From: Pseudosulfitobacter sp. DSM 107133
GTDB taxonomy: Bacteria > Pseudomonadota > Alphaproteobacteria > Rhodobacterales > Rhodobacteraceae
Assembly (NCBI RefSeq): GCF_022788695.1
Contig: NZ_CP085154.1
Coordinates: 930,001 to 994,000, forward strand
Length of the DNA: 64,000 nucleotides
Direction of reading: 5' to 3'
Shown here: one piece after another, positions 1 to 8,876 of the stretch
Layout of the letters: each line of letters opens with the position of its first letter
Position numbering within the stretch: the stretch's first letter is position 1
The notes under the pieces: generated by a model
What the model saw: the letters and a program-made list of their open reading frames with translations, nothing else
Database searches by the model: none
What the model was told of the DNA's origin: nothing
Program-made: the position numbers and the translations under genes

Positions 1-188
1 CAGGCGGTGCTGACGGCGGGGGTTTCGGGGGCGTTGTCCATGCAGGCGGCGTCCGAAGCGTCCAGACACAGGGCGGGGTCGGTGCCGTTCCTGACGGCGC
101 TGGCAAGGCAGGCTTCTGCCCCCGGCACCTGCGCCCAAAGCGGGGCGGACAGCAGACCAAGGGCTGCCGCGCAGATCATAGTTTTCAT
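1..188 (-). CDS. Secreted LprI/DUF1311-like protein, C-terminus cut by window edge
   Basis: Only the first 62 residues lie in the window; the gene runs off the left end. The start is an ATG at 188-186. Residues 1-19 form a typical Sec signal peptide (MKTMICAAALGLLSAPLWA) with an AxA-like cleavage site before QVPG, so the product is exported. The mature part has spaced cysteines (EACLAS, ALCLDAS, AACMDNAPE), a spacing I associate with LprI/DUF1311 proteins of Rhodobacteraceae. That family call is tentative because the conserved C-terminal part is missing. It is divergent from the sugar-acid operon, and the palindromic operator at 223-232 sits between them. Confidence 0.5.
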   Translation of the reverse strand, partial: MKTMICAAALGLLSAPLWAQVPGAEACLASAVRNGTDPALCLDASDAACMDNAPETPAVSTA

Positions 189-222
189 TGGTGTTGCCTT
201 TCCTGCGCATTCCACTTGCAAA

Positions 223-232
223 TGGTATACCA
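223..232. promoter_or_regulatory. GntR (FadR-type) operator TGGTATACCA, copy 1
   Basis: A perfect 10-bp palindrome lies 45 bp before the ATG of the first dehydrogenase, within a wider near-symmetric stretch (CAAA on the left, AAATTG on the right). It fits the TNGT..ACNA pattern known for FadR-subfamily GntR proteins. The same core recurs beside the GntR gene (14664, 14719) and before the sugar-acid dehydratase (31666). Confidence 0.7.
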
Positions 233-277
233 AATTGCCAACGTGCGGCAAGCACTGCGGACATCGGGAGAGAGAAC

Positions 278-1009
278 ATGCCATCCATTATCATCACAGG
301 CGCCGGCAGCGGCGTTGGGCGCGCCACGGCACAGGCTTTTATTGGAGCGGGCTGGGAGGTTGCACTGATCGGGCGGCGGACCGCACCGCTGGAGGAGACA
401 GCGGGGGACAGCGGTGCGCTGGTGCTGGCCTGTGATGTGACAGATGAGGACGCAACCGAAGCGGCCTTTGCCAGGGCGGCACAGACGTGGGGGCGCATTG
501 ATGCGCTGTTCAACAACGCGGGCGTGTCGCTGGGCGGTGCGCCGCTGGACGAGCTGAAGGTGGCGGATATTCGCGCCCTGCTGGATGTGAACATCATGGG
601 CGCGTTCATCGCCGCGCGCGCCGCCTTTGGGCAGATGCGCAAACAGGACCCGCAGGGCGGGCGCATCATCAACAACGGCTCGGTCAGCGCCTATGTGCCG
701 CGCTGGGGCTCGGCGCCCTATACGGCGTCAAAACATGCGATCACCGGGCTGACACGCACGATTTCACTGGACGGGCGGCCGTTCAACATTGCCTGCGGGC
801 AGATCGACATTGGCAACGCGCTGACCGACATGGCCGCGAAAATGACCAAGGGCGTGCCGCAAGCCGACGGGTCGAACGCGATCGAGCCGGTGATGGATGT
901 GGCCAATGTGGCGTCCTCGGTGCTGCATATGGCCAGCCTGCCGCTGGATGCGAATGTGCAGTTCATGACGGTGATGGCGACGAACATGCCCTATATCGGG
1001 CGCGGCTGA
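278..1009 (+). CDS. SDR family NAD(P)-dependent oxidoreductase
   Basis: A 243-residue classical short-chain dehydrogenase. The cofactor motif TGAGSGVG lies near residues 8-15, NNAG near 83-86, and the catalytic YTASK near 150. The start is the ATG after GGGAGAG; an upstream in-frame start would add 30 residues that do not fit the family and would cover the operator. The C-terminal half is a little unusual: after the active site it reads ACGQIDIGNALTDMA where most relatives have a proline-glycine loop. It is the first gene of a tightly packed operon ending at 6801, and its stop overlaps the next start (TGATG). The substrate cannot be read from sequence; context suggests oxidation of a sugar-derived alcohol or acid. 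Confidence 0.85.
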   Translation: MPSIIITGAGSGVGRATAQAFIGAGWEVALIGRRTAPLEETAGDSGALVLACDVTDEDATEAAFARAAQTWGRIDALFNNAGVSLGGAPLDELKVADIRALLDVNIMGAFIAARAAFGQMRKQDPQGGRIINNGSVSAYVPRWGSAPYTASKHAITGLTRTISLDGRPFNIACGQIDIGNALTDMAAKMTKGVPQADGSNAIEPVMDVANVASSVLHMASLPLDANVQFMTVMATNMPYIGRG

Positions 1010-1743
1010 TGCAGATGCAGGGGCAGGCTGCGGTCATCACCGGCGGCGCGCAGGGCATTGGCTATGCGGCGGCACTGGCGTTGGCCGAAAAGGGGGTGAC
1101 GGTGGTCAGCTGGGACATCGACGCGGGCAATGCCGATGCGATGGCCGCTTTGCCGGTGCCGGGTGTGGCGGTGGAATGCGACGTGTCCGATATGGCGTCG
1201 GTGTCGGCGGCCTATGCGCGCACCTGCGACAGCGCGGGCGTGCCAACCATATTGATCAACAGCGCGGGCATTACCGGCCCGAACACCACGCTGGAAGACT
1301 ATGACCCGGAAGCGTGGCGGCGGGTGATTGATCTGAACCTGAACGGGACATTCTATACCAACAAGGTCTGCGTGACGGGCATGAAGACGCGCGGTTATGG
1401 CCGCATTCTGAACATCGCGTCGATTGCAGGCAAAGAGGGCAATCCGAATGCTTCGGCCTATTCCGCCTCCAAGGCAGGGGTGATCGGGCTGACCAAGTCA
1501 TTGGGCAAGGAACTGGCGGGAATGGATATCGCCGTGAACTGCATCACGCCCGCGGCCGCGCGCACGCGGATTTTCGATCAGATGAGTCAGGAGCATATTG
1601 ATTACATGCTGTCAAAAATTCCGCGCGGGCGGTTTCTGGAACTGACCGAGGCGGCGGCGATGATCGTCTGGGCGGTGTCGCCCGAGAACAGTTTTACCAC
1701 CGGAGCGGTGTTCGATCTGTCCGGCGGGCGCGCGACCTACTGA
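1009..1743 (+). CDS. SDR family oxidoreductase (FabG-like)
   Basis: A 244-residue classical SDR whose ATG overlaps the previous stop codon. The glycine motif is TGGAQGIG (about residues 11-18), followed by D near 39 and CDVSD near 62-66, NSAG in place of the common NNAG, the serine in IASIAG, and catalytic YSASK. The end GAVFDLSGGRATY is the usual FabG-like C-terminus. It resembles dehydrogenases that act on 2-keto-3-deoxy or related sugar acids, but FabG-like names are unreliable. Its place directly before ltnD argues for a catabolic role. Two different SDRs in tandem suggest either two successive oxidations or two related substrates. Confidence 0.85.
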   Translation: MQMQGQAAVITGGAQGIGYAAALALAEKGVTVVSWDIDAGNADAMAALPVPGVAVECDVSDMASVSAAYARTCDSAGVPTILINSAGITGPNTTLEDYDPEAWRRVIDLNLNGTFYTNKVCVTGMKTRGYGRILNIASIAGKEGNPNASAYSASKAGVIGLTKSLGKELAGMDIAVNCITPAAARTRIFDQMSQEHIDYMLSKIPRGRFLELTEAAAMIVWAVSPENSFTTGAVFDLSGGRATY

Positions 1744-1781
1744 CGGTGCGCGGGCGCTGAAATCAAGGAAAGGGATGTCGG

Positions 1782-2681
1782 ATGACACGAGGGACAGTGG
1801 CGATTTTTGGTCTGGGCGCGATGGGCGGCGGCATGGCGGGGGCCTTGCTGCGCGCCGGTCTGGTGACGCACGGCTTTGACGTGAACGCTGACGCCGTGGC
1901 GCGGTTTCGCGCGGCGGGTGGGGCGGATGGCGCTCTGGAAGAGGTGGCCGGCACGCTGGACGCGGTTGTGGTTGTGGTGGTGAACGCGGCGCAGACCGAG
2001 GATGTGTTGTTCGGGTCCAATGGCATCGCGGGCAAGCTGGCCAAGGGCACGGTTGTGGTTGCCTGTGCCACGGTGCCGCCGGAGTTTGCGCGTGACATGG
2101 CGGCGCGGTGTGCGGCGCTGGGGCTGGAATATCTGGATGCGCCGGTGTCCGGTGGCACGATCCGTGCGGCAGAGGGCACGTTGTCGATACTGGCGTCGGG
2201 GTCGCAGGCGGCCTTTGCCCGTGCGCGGCCCGCGCTGGAGGCGATGGCCGAGAAGGTGTTCGAGCTGGGCGATACGGTCGGCGCGGGGTCGTCGATGAAG
2301 GCGGTGAACCAGATGCTGGTGGGCATTCACATCGCCGCCATGGCCGAGGCGATGACATTCGGGATGACCCAAGGGGTTGAGCCGGATCAGTTTCTCGAGG
2401 TGATCTCGCAATGTGCTGGAACGTCCTGGGCGCTGGAAAGTCGCGGGCCGCATGTGCGCGACGGGGATTACACTCCGCTGAGCGCGGTGGACATCTGGCC
2501 CAAGGATCTGGGCATTGTCATGGACATTGCCAAATCGGCCAAGTTCGGCGCGCCGATCACGGCGGCGGCCTTGCAGCAATGGCTGGCGGCGTCAGGCTCG
2601 GGTCTGGGCCGCGAGGATGACGCGGCGGTGGCCAAGGTTTACGCCCGCAATGCCGGGATCACCCTGCCGGGGGACGCATGA
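1782..2681 (+). CDS. ltnD: L-threonate/D-erythronate 2-dehydrogenase-like (LtnD)
   Basis: A 299-residue protein of the 3-hydroxyisobutyrate dehydrogenase superfamily. The N-terminal Rossmann motif is FGLGAMGGGMA, substrate loop DAPVSGG, catalytic lysine in GAGSSMKAVNQ, and KDLGIVM follows in the C-terminal helical domain. Enzymes of this type oxidise a four-carbon aldonic acid at C2 to 2-oxo-tetronate with NAD. The next genes encode the kinase, decarboxylase and isomerase of the same known pathway, which makes the assignment much firmer than homology alone. Whether L-threonate (LtnD) or D-erythronate (DenD) is the natural substrate cannot be decided from sequence. The stop overlaps the otnK start by 4 bp. 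Confidence 0.85.
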   Translation: MTRGTVAIFGLGAMGGGMAGALLRAGLVTHGFDVNADAVARFRAAGGADGALEEVAGTLDAVVVVVVNAAQTEDVLFGSNGIAGKLAKGTVVVACATVPPEFARDMAARCAALGLEYLDAPVSGGTIRAAEGTLSILASGSQAAFARARPALEAMAEKVFELGDTVGAGSSMKAVNQMLVGIHIAAMAEAMTFGMTQGVEPDQFLEVISQCAGTSWALESRGPHVRDGDYTPLSAVDIWPKDLGIVMDIAKSAKFGAPITAAALQQWLAASGSGLGREDDAAVAKVYARNAGITLPGDA

Positions 2682-3925
2682 GCACGATACTGGGCGCGAT
2701 TGCCGACGATTTTACCGGAGCGACCGATCTGGCCGGATTGCTGGCGCGCAGTGGGGCGCGGGTGTCTTTGCGCATCGGGGTGCCTGAGGGGCCGGTAGAA
2801 GATGCCGCGCCGTTCGAGGTGATCGCGCTGAAAATCCGCACGGCCCCTGTGGCTGATGCCGTGGTACAGGCGCGCGCGGCGCAGGGATGGCTGGCGCAGG
2901 CAGGGGCAGGGCGGTTTTTCTGGAAGTATTGCTCGACCTTTGACAGCACGGCGCAGGGCAACATCGGCCCCGTGGCCGAGGCGTTGATGGAGGCGACAGG
3001 CGCACAGCAGACGATCTATTGCCCCGCTTTCCCCGAGAACGGGCGCACGATTTTCATGGGCAATCTGTTCGTGGGGCAGGTGCCGCTGGCCGAAAGCCCG
3101 ATGAAGGACCACCCGCTGACGCCGATGCGCGACAGCAATCTGATGCGGCTGCTGGCCCCGCAGGTGACGCGGGATGTCGGGCTGATCGACCGTTTGACGG
3201 TGGCGCGCGGGGTCGACGCGCTGCGCGCGGCGCTTGCGCAGGCGGCGCCACATGTGGTGGTGGATGCGGTGGCCGACAGCGATTTATATGTGATTGCCGA
3301 GGCGTGCCGCGATGCGGTTCTGATGACCGGTGGCAGTGCGGTGGCGATGCCGCTGCCCGATCTCTACCGCGCGGCGGGGCTGTTGCAGGACGGCGATGCG
3401 GCTGCGGCATGGGCGGCTCCGGACGGTCCTGCGCTGGTGCTGTCGGGGTCATGTTCCGCGATGACGCAGGCACAGGTGGCGCGCTATGGCGCTGCCAACC
3501 CCAGCTATCAGCTGGACCCGCTGACGCTGGTGCAGGGCGGGGTGCAACCGGTGCTGGACTGGCTGGCCGCACAATCGGGCGCGCCGATGATTTACGCGAC
3601 GGCCACCCCCGAGGTCGTGCGGGCGGCGCAGGACAGACTGGGCCGCGACAGGGCCGGCGCGGTGGTCGAAGAAGCCTTGGGGCAGATCGCCATTGCCGCA
3701 CGCAACGCAGGCACGCGCCGGTTCGTGGTGGCGGGCGGTGAAAGCTCGGGCGCGGTGACGCAGGCGCTGGGCGTTGCGCGGCTGGACATCGGCCCCGAGA
3801 TTGCCCCCGGTGTGCCGTGGTGCGCGGCGGTCAGCGGCGGGCATGACGTGGCGCTGGCGCTGAAGTCGGGGAATTTCGGGACAGAGGATTTCTTTGCCAC
3901 CGCATTGGAAAGGCTGGCGCAATGA
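2678..3925 (+). CDS. otnK: 3-oxo-tetronate kinase
   Basis: A 415-residue four-carbon acid sugar kinase (DUF1537 fold). The N-terminal signature ADDFTGATDLAG lies at about residues 9-20, and the C-terminal nucleotide-binding domain has the glycine-rich VAGGESSGAVTQAL near residue 350. The enzyme phosphorylates 3-oxo-tetronate at C4 with ATP, giving the substrate of the next enzyme. Length and both domains are normal. The ATG overlaps the ltnD stop and its own stop overlaps otnC (ATGA), so translation is coupled. The order dehydrogenase-kinase-decarboxylase matches characterised tetronate loci. Confidence 0.9.
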   Translation: MSTILGAIADDFTGATDLAGLLARSGARVSLRIGVPEGPVEDAAPFEVIALKIRTAPVADAVVQARAAQGWLAQAGAGRFFWKYCSTFDSTAQGNIGPVAEALMEATGAQQTIYCPAFPENGRTIFMGNLFVGQVPLAESPMKDHPLTPMRDSNLMRLLAPQVTRDVGLIDRLTVARGVDALRAALAQAAPHVVVDAVADSDLYVIAEACRDAVLMTGGSAVAMPLPDLYRAAGLLQDGDAAAAWAAPDGPALVLSGSCSAMTQAQVARYGAANPSYQLDPLTLVQGGVQPVLDWLAAQSGAPMIYATATPEVVRAAQDRLGRDRAGAVVEEALGQIAIAARNAGTRRFVVAGGESSGAVTQALGVARLDIGPEIAPGVPWCAAVSGGHDVALALKSGNFGTEDFFATALERLAQ

Positions 3926-4569
3926 GTGCTGAAACCGACCTGCGCGAACTGATCTGCACGCTGGCCAAATCCCTGTATGATCGCGGTCTTACCGGCGGGT
4001 CGTCGGGGAATATTTCGGCCCGTACCGATGACGGCGGGCTGTTGGTGACGCCCACGGGGTCCAGCTTTGGCCGTCTGGACCCTGCGCGCCTGTCGCGGTT
4101 TGACGCGCAAGGCACCCATGTGGGCGGGGACAGGCCGACCAAGGAAATGCCCCTGCATTCGGCGTTCTACGAGACACGCAGCACGGCGGGCGCGGTGGTG
4201 CATTTGCATTCGTGCCATGCCGTTGCCCTGTCGATGCTTGAGGGCGTGGACCCAGACAATTTCCTGCCACCGCTGACGCCCTATGCGATCATGAAGCTGG
4301 GCAAGGTCAAGCTGTTGCCCGTGTTCCTGCCCGGCGATCCGGCGATGGGCGACGCGGTGCGCGGGCTGGCGGGCAAACGCTCGGCGGTGATGCTGGCCAA
4401 TCACGGACCGGTGGTGGCGGGCCGCGATGTGGAAGCCGCCTGTTACGCCATCGAGGAGTTGGAAGACACCGCACGGCTGGCGCTGCTGACTCACGGGCTG
4501 CCGCGCCGCCCGCTGAGTGATGTGCAAATCAACGACATCGTCACACGTTTTGACGTGGACTGGGAGTAA
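3922..4569 (+). CDS. otnC: 3-oxo-tetronate 4-phosphate decarboxylase (class II aldolase family)
   Basis: A 215-residue class II aldolase/adducin-fold protein. Visible metal and active-site elements are the GGSSGNISAR substrate loop near the N-terminus, HLHSCHAVAL carrying the HxH zinc ligands, and NHGPVVAGRDVEAA carrying the third histidine. In this pathway it decarboxylates 3-oxo-tetronate 4-phosphate to dihydroxyacetone phosphate, delivering carbon to glycolysis. The general family also contains fuculose- and ribulose-phosphate aldolases; the decarboxylase call rests on adjacency to otnK (4-bp overlap) and on the length. The next gene starts 4 bp after its stop. Confidence 0.88.
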   Translation: MSAETDLRELICTLAKSLYDRGLTGGSSGNISARTDDGGLLVTPTGSSFGRLDPARLSRFDAQGTHVGGDRPTKEMPLHSAFYETRSTAGAVVHLHSCHAVALSMLEGVDPDNFLPPLTPYAIMKLGKVKLLPVFLPGDPAMGDAVRGLAGKRSAVMLANHGPVVAGRDVEAACYAIEELEDTARLALLTHGLPRRPLSDVQINDIVTRFDVDWE

Positions 4570-4573
4570 GACC

Positions 4574-6064
4574 ATGAAATCCGTCCGCCTGTCTGCCGAC
4601 GACAATGTCGTCACCGCAATCGTGCCCCTGCAAGTGGGCGACGCGGGGGCGACCACGCTGATCCCGCGCGGGCACAAGATGGCGACGCAGCCGATTGCCA
4701 AGGGCGAAGCGGTGCGCAAATACGCCAACCTGATCGGCTATGCCGCCGAGGACATCGCGCAGGGTGCCCATGTGCACACGCACAATCTGGAATTTCGGGC
4801 GGTCGACACAGACTATGAATTCGCCACCAACCTGCGGCCCGTGGCCCCTGCGAAAACGCAGGACATGTTTCAGGGCTATCACCGCGCCAATGGCCGTGTG
4901 GGCACGCGCAACTATATCGCGGTGCTGACTTCGGTGAATTGTTCGGCCACCGCCGCGCGCCAGATCGCGGCGCATTTCACGCCGGACAAGCTGGCGGATT
5001 ATCCCAATGTCGACGGCGTCGTGGCCTTTGTCCACGGCACCGGCTGTGCGATGGGCGGTGACGGTACGGGGTTCGAGGTGTTGCAGCGCACGCTGTGGGG
5101 CTATGCGCGCAACCCGAATGTGGGCGGGGTGCTGCTGGCGGGGCTGGGCTGCGAGATGATGCAGATCGACTGGCTGATCGAAGCCTATGGGCTGACGCCG
5201 GGGCCGCTGTTCCAGACGATGAACATTCAGGACGTGGGCGGTTTGCGCCGCTGTGTCGCGCTGGGGGTGAAGAAGATCACTGCCATGCTGCCCGAGGTGA
5301 ACAAGGCCACGCGCGCGCCTGCGCCTGCGTCCGAGCTGATGGTGGCGCTGCAATGCGGCGGGTCGGATGCGTGGTCGGGGGTGACAGCGAATCCTGCCGT
5401 GGGCCACGCCTGTGATCTGCTGGTGGCGCAGGGGGGCACCGGCGTGCTGGCCGAAACGCCCGAGGTTTACGGCGCCGAACACCTGCTGACCGCGCGCGCC
5501 CATGACCGCGCCACAGGCGACAAGCTGGTGGACCTGATCCACTGGTGGGAGGATTACACCGCGCGCAACCGTGGCTCGATGGACAACAACCCCAGCCCCG
5601 GCAACAAGGCGGGCGGGCTGACCACCATCCTTGAAAAATCGCTGGGGGCCGTGGCCAAGGGGGGCACGACTCCGTTGATGGGGGTCTATAAATACGCCGA
5701 ACCGGTGACGGCGCGCGGGTTCACGTTTATGGACAGCCCCGGATATGACCCCGCCTCGGTCACCGGCCAGATCGCCAGCGGCTGCACGCTGGTGTGTTTC
5801 ACGACAGGGCGCGGCTCGGCCTTTGGCGCGAAGCCGTCGCCGTCGATGAAGGTGGCGACCAACACCGAAATGTACACCCGCCTGCACGAGGACATGGACG
5901 TGAACGCCGGCACCATCCTGTCCGAAGGCCGCAGCGTCGAAGAGGTGGGGCGCGAGATTTACGAAATGTGGCTGCGCATGGCCTCGGGCGAGGCCAGCAA
6001 ATCCGAGGCGCAGGGTCTGGGCGATTATGAATTCGTGCCCTGGCAGATCGGGGCGGTGATGTGA
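4574..6064 (+). CDS. UxaA/GarD-family sugar-acid dehydratase (altronate dehydratase-like)
   Basis: A 496-residue protein with an N-terminal SAF-type domain (about residues 1-90, starting MKSVRLSADDNVVTAIVPL) followed by the long altronate/galactarate dehydratase domain with GYHRANGRVGTRNYIAV, HGTGCAMGG, GLGCEMMQ and MDNNPSPGNKAGGLTT. Family members are iron-dependent and dehydrate altronate, galactarate or related acids to 2-keto-3-deoxy products. I chose the ATG at 4574, 4 bp after otnC; the longer frame reads back into otnC. A dehydratase is not a required step of the tetronate pathway, so its presence between otnC and otnI implies an additional or different substrate. The stop overlaps the otnI start. 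Confidence 0.85.
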   Translation: MKSVRLSADDNVVTAIVPLQVGDAGATTLIPRGHKMATQPIAKGEAVRKYANLIGYAAEDIAQGAHVHTHNLEFRAVDTDYEFATNLRPVAPAKTQDMFQGYHRANGRVGTRNYIAVLTSVNCSATAARQIAAHFTPDKLADYPNVDGVVAFVHGTGCAMGGDGTGFEVLQRTLWGYARNPNVGGVLLAGLGCEMMQIDWLIEAYGLTPGPLFQTMNIQDVGGLRRCVALGVKKITAMLPEVNKATRAPAPASELMVALQCGGSDAWSGVTANPAVGHACDLLVAQGGTGVLAETPEVYGAEHLLTARAHDRATGDKLVDLIHWWEDYTARNRGSMDNNPSPGNKAGGLTTILEKSLGAVAKGGTTPLMGVYKYAEPVTARGFTFMDSPGYDPASVTGQIASGCTLVCFTTGRGSAFGAKPSPSMKVATNTEMYTRLHEDMDVNAGTILSEGRSVEEVGREIYEMWLRMASGEASKSEAQGLGDYEFVPWQIGAVM

Positions 6065-6801
6065 TGCGGTTTTCGGCAAACCTGGGGTTTCTGTGGACCG
6101 AACTGGCGCTACCCGATGCGATCCGTGCGGCGGCGGCTGCGGGGTTTCATGCGGTGGAATGTCACTGGCCTTATGATGTCCCTGCGCAGGATGTGGCGGA
6201 TGCGCTGCACGAAACGGGCCTGCCGATGCTGGGCCTGAACACGCGGCGCGGGGCGGCGGGCGAAAACGGGTTGTCCGCGCTGCCCGGTCGCGGCGCAGAT
6301 GCCCGCGCGGCGGTGGACGAGGCGCTGGCCTATGCTGACGCGACCGACACCGGGGCCGTGCATGTGATGGCAGGCTTTGCCGAAGGTCCGGCGGCCCATG
6401 CGGCCTTTGTCGAGACCCTGCGCTATGCCTGCGACAGGGCGGACGGGCGCACGATCCTGATCGAGCCGCTGAACCATTACGACGCGCCGGGGTACTTCCT
6501 GCGCACCACCACGCAGGCCGAGGCGATTTTGGCCGAAGTGGGGGCCGCGAACCTGAAGCTGATGTTCGATTGCTACCATGTGCAACTGATGGAAGGCGAC
6601 GTAACGCACCGGCTGGAACGGTTGTTGGGGCTGATCGGCCATGTGCAGGTGGCCTCGGTCCCCGACCGCGGTGCGCCGGATCATGGGGAGCTGAATTATC
6701 CCCATGTCTGGGAGGTGCTGGCGCGGCTGGGCTGGGATACGCCCGTTGGGGCGGAGTATCGGCCCGTTGGGCCGACTGAGGCGACGTTGGGGTGGATGTG
6801 A
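6064..6801 (+). CDS. otnI: 2-oxo-tetronate isomerase (hydroxypyruvate isomerase family)
   Basis: A 245-residue TIM-barrel protein of the hydroxypyruvate isomerase/AP endonuclease 2 family. Metal and active-site segments are LIEPLNHYDAPGYF, LMFDCYHVQLMEGD, IGHVQVASVPDRGAPDHGELNYP and GAEYRP. OtnI converts 2-oxo-tetronate to 3-oxo-tetronate, the step between LtnD and OtnK. The ATG at 6064 shares its A with the previous stop (TGATG); a GTG one codon upstream is possible. It is the last gene of the operon. About 190 bp without a gene follow before the convergent gene at 6990. Confidence 0.88.
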   Translation: MRFSANLGFLWTELALPDAIRAAAAAGFHAVECHWPYDVPAQDVADALHETGLPMLGLNTRRGAAGENGLSALPGRGADARAAVDEALAYADATDTGAVHVMAGFAEGPAAHAAFVETLRYACDRADGRTILIEPLNHYDAPGYFLRTTTQAEAILAEVGAANLKLMFDCYHVQLMEGDVTHRLERLLGLIGHVQVASVPDRGAPDHGELNYPHVWEVLARLGWDTPVGAEYRPVGPTEATLGWM

Positions 6802-6989
6802 GAGGGGCACCGGCCCATAGGTGACATCCAGCGTTTTTTCAGATCCCCTGCCTTCTTCCCAAGACCCGCCATTCGTGCTGATTATAGTTTATTGAGCTAT
6901 GTAGAAGGCAGTGATTTGCTACGGGCTTCCTCATTGAAGAGCCTAAGCCAGTTTTCGAGAAAGGTGATACAGATTAATGGGTCCAGACC

Positions 6990-7334
6990 CTAGTTTCGCG
7001 CCCTGCGCCATCCTGCCGCTCGCGCATCCGCTTCCGTGCAGAACCACCGCTCTCCTTCAACCCAATTGATCCTGGTCCTGTGATAGTCTTCCTGTCCGGG
7101 CATATGATAAATACGTTCACCCGAATTGTAGCTGACGTTGCCCTTGATCTGGCATGTGGATAAGCCAACCGATACGGCCAGATCAGCGGCTTTGTTCTTC
7201 AGGATCAGGGCTTGATGTTTAATGGCCTGCTTTTGCTGGTCATTTAGCACGAAATTTGCAGCTATTGCAGTCAGCGCCATAGAAACCAGAACCGCCATCG
7301 CGAATGCGCTTTTTGAGTTTCCCTTGCTTTTCAA
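6990..7334 (-). CDS. Small membrane-anchored sunset-domain protein
   Basis: A 114-residue protein. The best start is a TTG at 7334 preceded 9 bp upstream by AAGGGG; no ATG gives a full N-terminus. Residues about 10-30 form one hydrophobic anchor (MAVLVSMALTAIAANFVLN), then comes a basic, possibly coiled segment. The C-terminal half carries the compact motif CQIKGN..NSGERIYHMPGQ, then GERWFCTEADARAAGWRR, diagnostic of the sunset domain found at the ends of nucleases and cell-surface proteins. The function of the domain is not established. It is a single gene convergent with otnI and reads the same way as the DRL-like pseudogene upstream. Confidence 0.65.
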   Translation of the reverse strand: MKSKGNSKSAFAMAVLVSMALTAIAANFVLNDQQKQAIKHQALILKNKAADLAVSVGLSTCQIKGNVSYNSGERIYHMPGQEDYHRTRINWVEGERWFCTEADARAAGWRRARN

Positions 7335-7467
7335 TCGCGCGCCCCTTTTCGCTACAATCCAAGTCTGAAAGCTAAACTTATTGGTGTCAACGAAGCAAGG
7401 TTGCCAGCACGCGCAGACGGTTAGCCTTAGAAGCCGTAAATCTGACAAAAGACGGCAGCACCATCTC

Positions 7468-8808
7468 TCACCCCTCCAGAAACGCCACCTGCGCCTCGCG
7501 CATCTCGAAGATGTCCTGATCGTCCGTGATCTCCACATCATCCAGACACACGATCTGGTCGCGTTTGATCGGGCGTTTCAGCCGGATATGATGCGCCAAC
7601 CCGATGGGCAGGGCGTTCAGGCGGTGGGATTGGCTGGCGGGGATCGCCTTGGCCCAGACCTTGAAGCCGCCTTCGCCGTCCAGAGTGTCACCTGCCGCGA
7701 AGTCGCCCTTGGCGGTGGCCACCGCGTCGCCGCGCCAGCGGGTGGATGACCCCGTTGCCTCGCCGCGCAGGCAGGCGTTCAGAACCGATACGGAAGTTTC
7801 CAGCCCGATCAGATGGAAGGGACGCCACATCGACCCGTACCAGCCCGTCGGATCGGTCAACAGCCCGTATTGCTGAAAGCAGGCGCGGGTGTATTCATCG
7901 GGGGCGCGGAAGGTGACGAACATGCCGTACTGGATGTTGTTCAGCACCACGCGCCCGTCCGGTTCACGGCTTGAGGCGATGTCGACCAGACCTGCCCGCG
8001 CCAGCCTGCCGCCTTCGCTTTCGGGGCGAAAGACCGTGGCCAGATCGTGCAGCCCGGCGGGGTGAAAGGCCAAACCATCCTCGGGGCAGTCCAGCCCTGT
8101 GGCATTGGCGACGGCGGCCATTTCGATGGCGGCCTTGGTGCCGTCTGTGAACGAATTGTACATCTTGGGATTAAAGTCGCCTGCGGCCACTTCCTCGTCG
8201 CTCCAGCCGAAGTAACCCCAGACCGTGTCGGGGGTGGAATAGCGGTAGGGCGGGGCAAAGTTCATGCCCTTGCCCGCAGCGCAAAGCTCAAACCCGCAGG
8301 CGTGGACCCAATCCACCAGCTCGCAGATCGCAGCCGGTTGGTCGCCGTAGGCCATGGAGTAAACCACGCCCTGTTGCGCGGCGCGGTTGGCCAGAACGGC
8401 ACCGCACAGCACGTCGGCCTCGACATTGACCATGATGACATGTTTGCCCGCGTCGATGGCGGCCAGCGCGTGGCGTGTGCCGGCAAGGGGTTGGCCGGTG
8501 GCCTCGATGATGCATTCGATGTCGCCACAGGCCAGCAGGTCGGCCACGTCGTCGGTGATGCAAGTGGTGCCGGTCAGGACCGCCTGCGCCATGGTGGGGG
8601 CGGCGTATTGCCTGTCATCCTAGCCTGTGCGTTTGAACGATCCGCGCGCCTTGTCCACGTCCAGATCAGCGACGCCGACAATGTGGTAGCCTTTGATGAA
8701 CCGCGCCTGCGCCAGGATCATCGAGCCGAACTTGCCCGCTCCGATCAGGCCGACACGCACGGGGCGGCCCGCGTCGTGGCGGGCGGCGAGAAGGGATTTG
8801 AGGTTCAT
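7468..8808 (-). pseudogene. DRL-like/SAF-domain oxidoreductase interrupted by an in-frame TAG
   Basis: One reading frame of 447 codons runs from the ATG at 8808 to 7468 with a single TAG at 8622-8620. Before it lie 62 residues with an intact Rossmann start (VRVGLIGAGKFGSM near residues 18-31). After it the frame continues unchanged with QYAAPTMAQAVLTG, the ATGQPLAG and VNVEADVLCG segments of homoserine dehydrogenase-like enzymes, and a C-terminal SAF-like region. The family includes Brucella DRL, a 1-deoxyxylulose-5-phosphate reductoisomerase-like enzyme, although most members have unknown substrates. The context around the stop (FKRTG-stop-DDRQY) fits a single TGG to TAG change. Internal initiation at 8592 would yield a protein without the cofactor loop. 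A sequencing error is the main alternative. Confidence 0.75.
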
Positions 8809-8876
8809 GGGCGTGCGTCCTTTCGTGCTGTTTGCGCCGACGCTAGCACGGGGGGCAGGACACAACATTGAAGCTG

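Noticed and set aside
1009..1743. Naming the second SDR fabG for fatty-acid synthesis
   Set aside because: Its operon consists of sugar-acid catabolic genes; general SDR motifs do not show acyl-carrier-protein specificity.
4541..6079. A 512-codon open frame on the minus strand across the UxaA-like gene
   Set aside because: It is the complement of a well-supported gene in GC-rich DNA. Its product is Arg/His-rich without homology.
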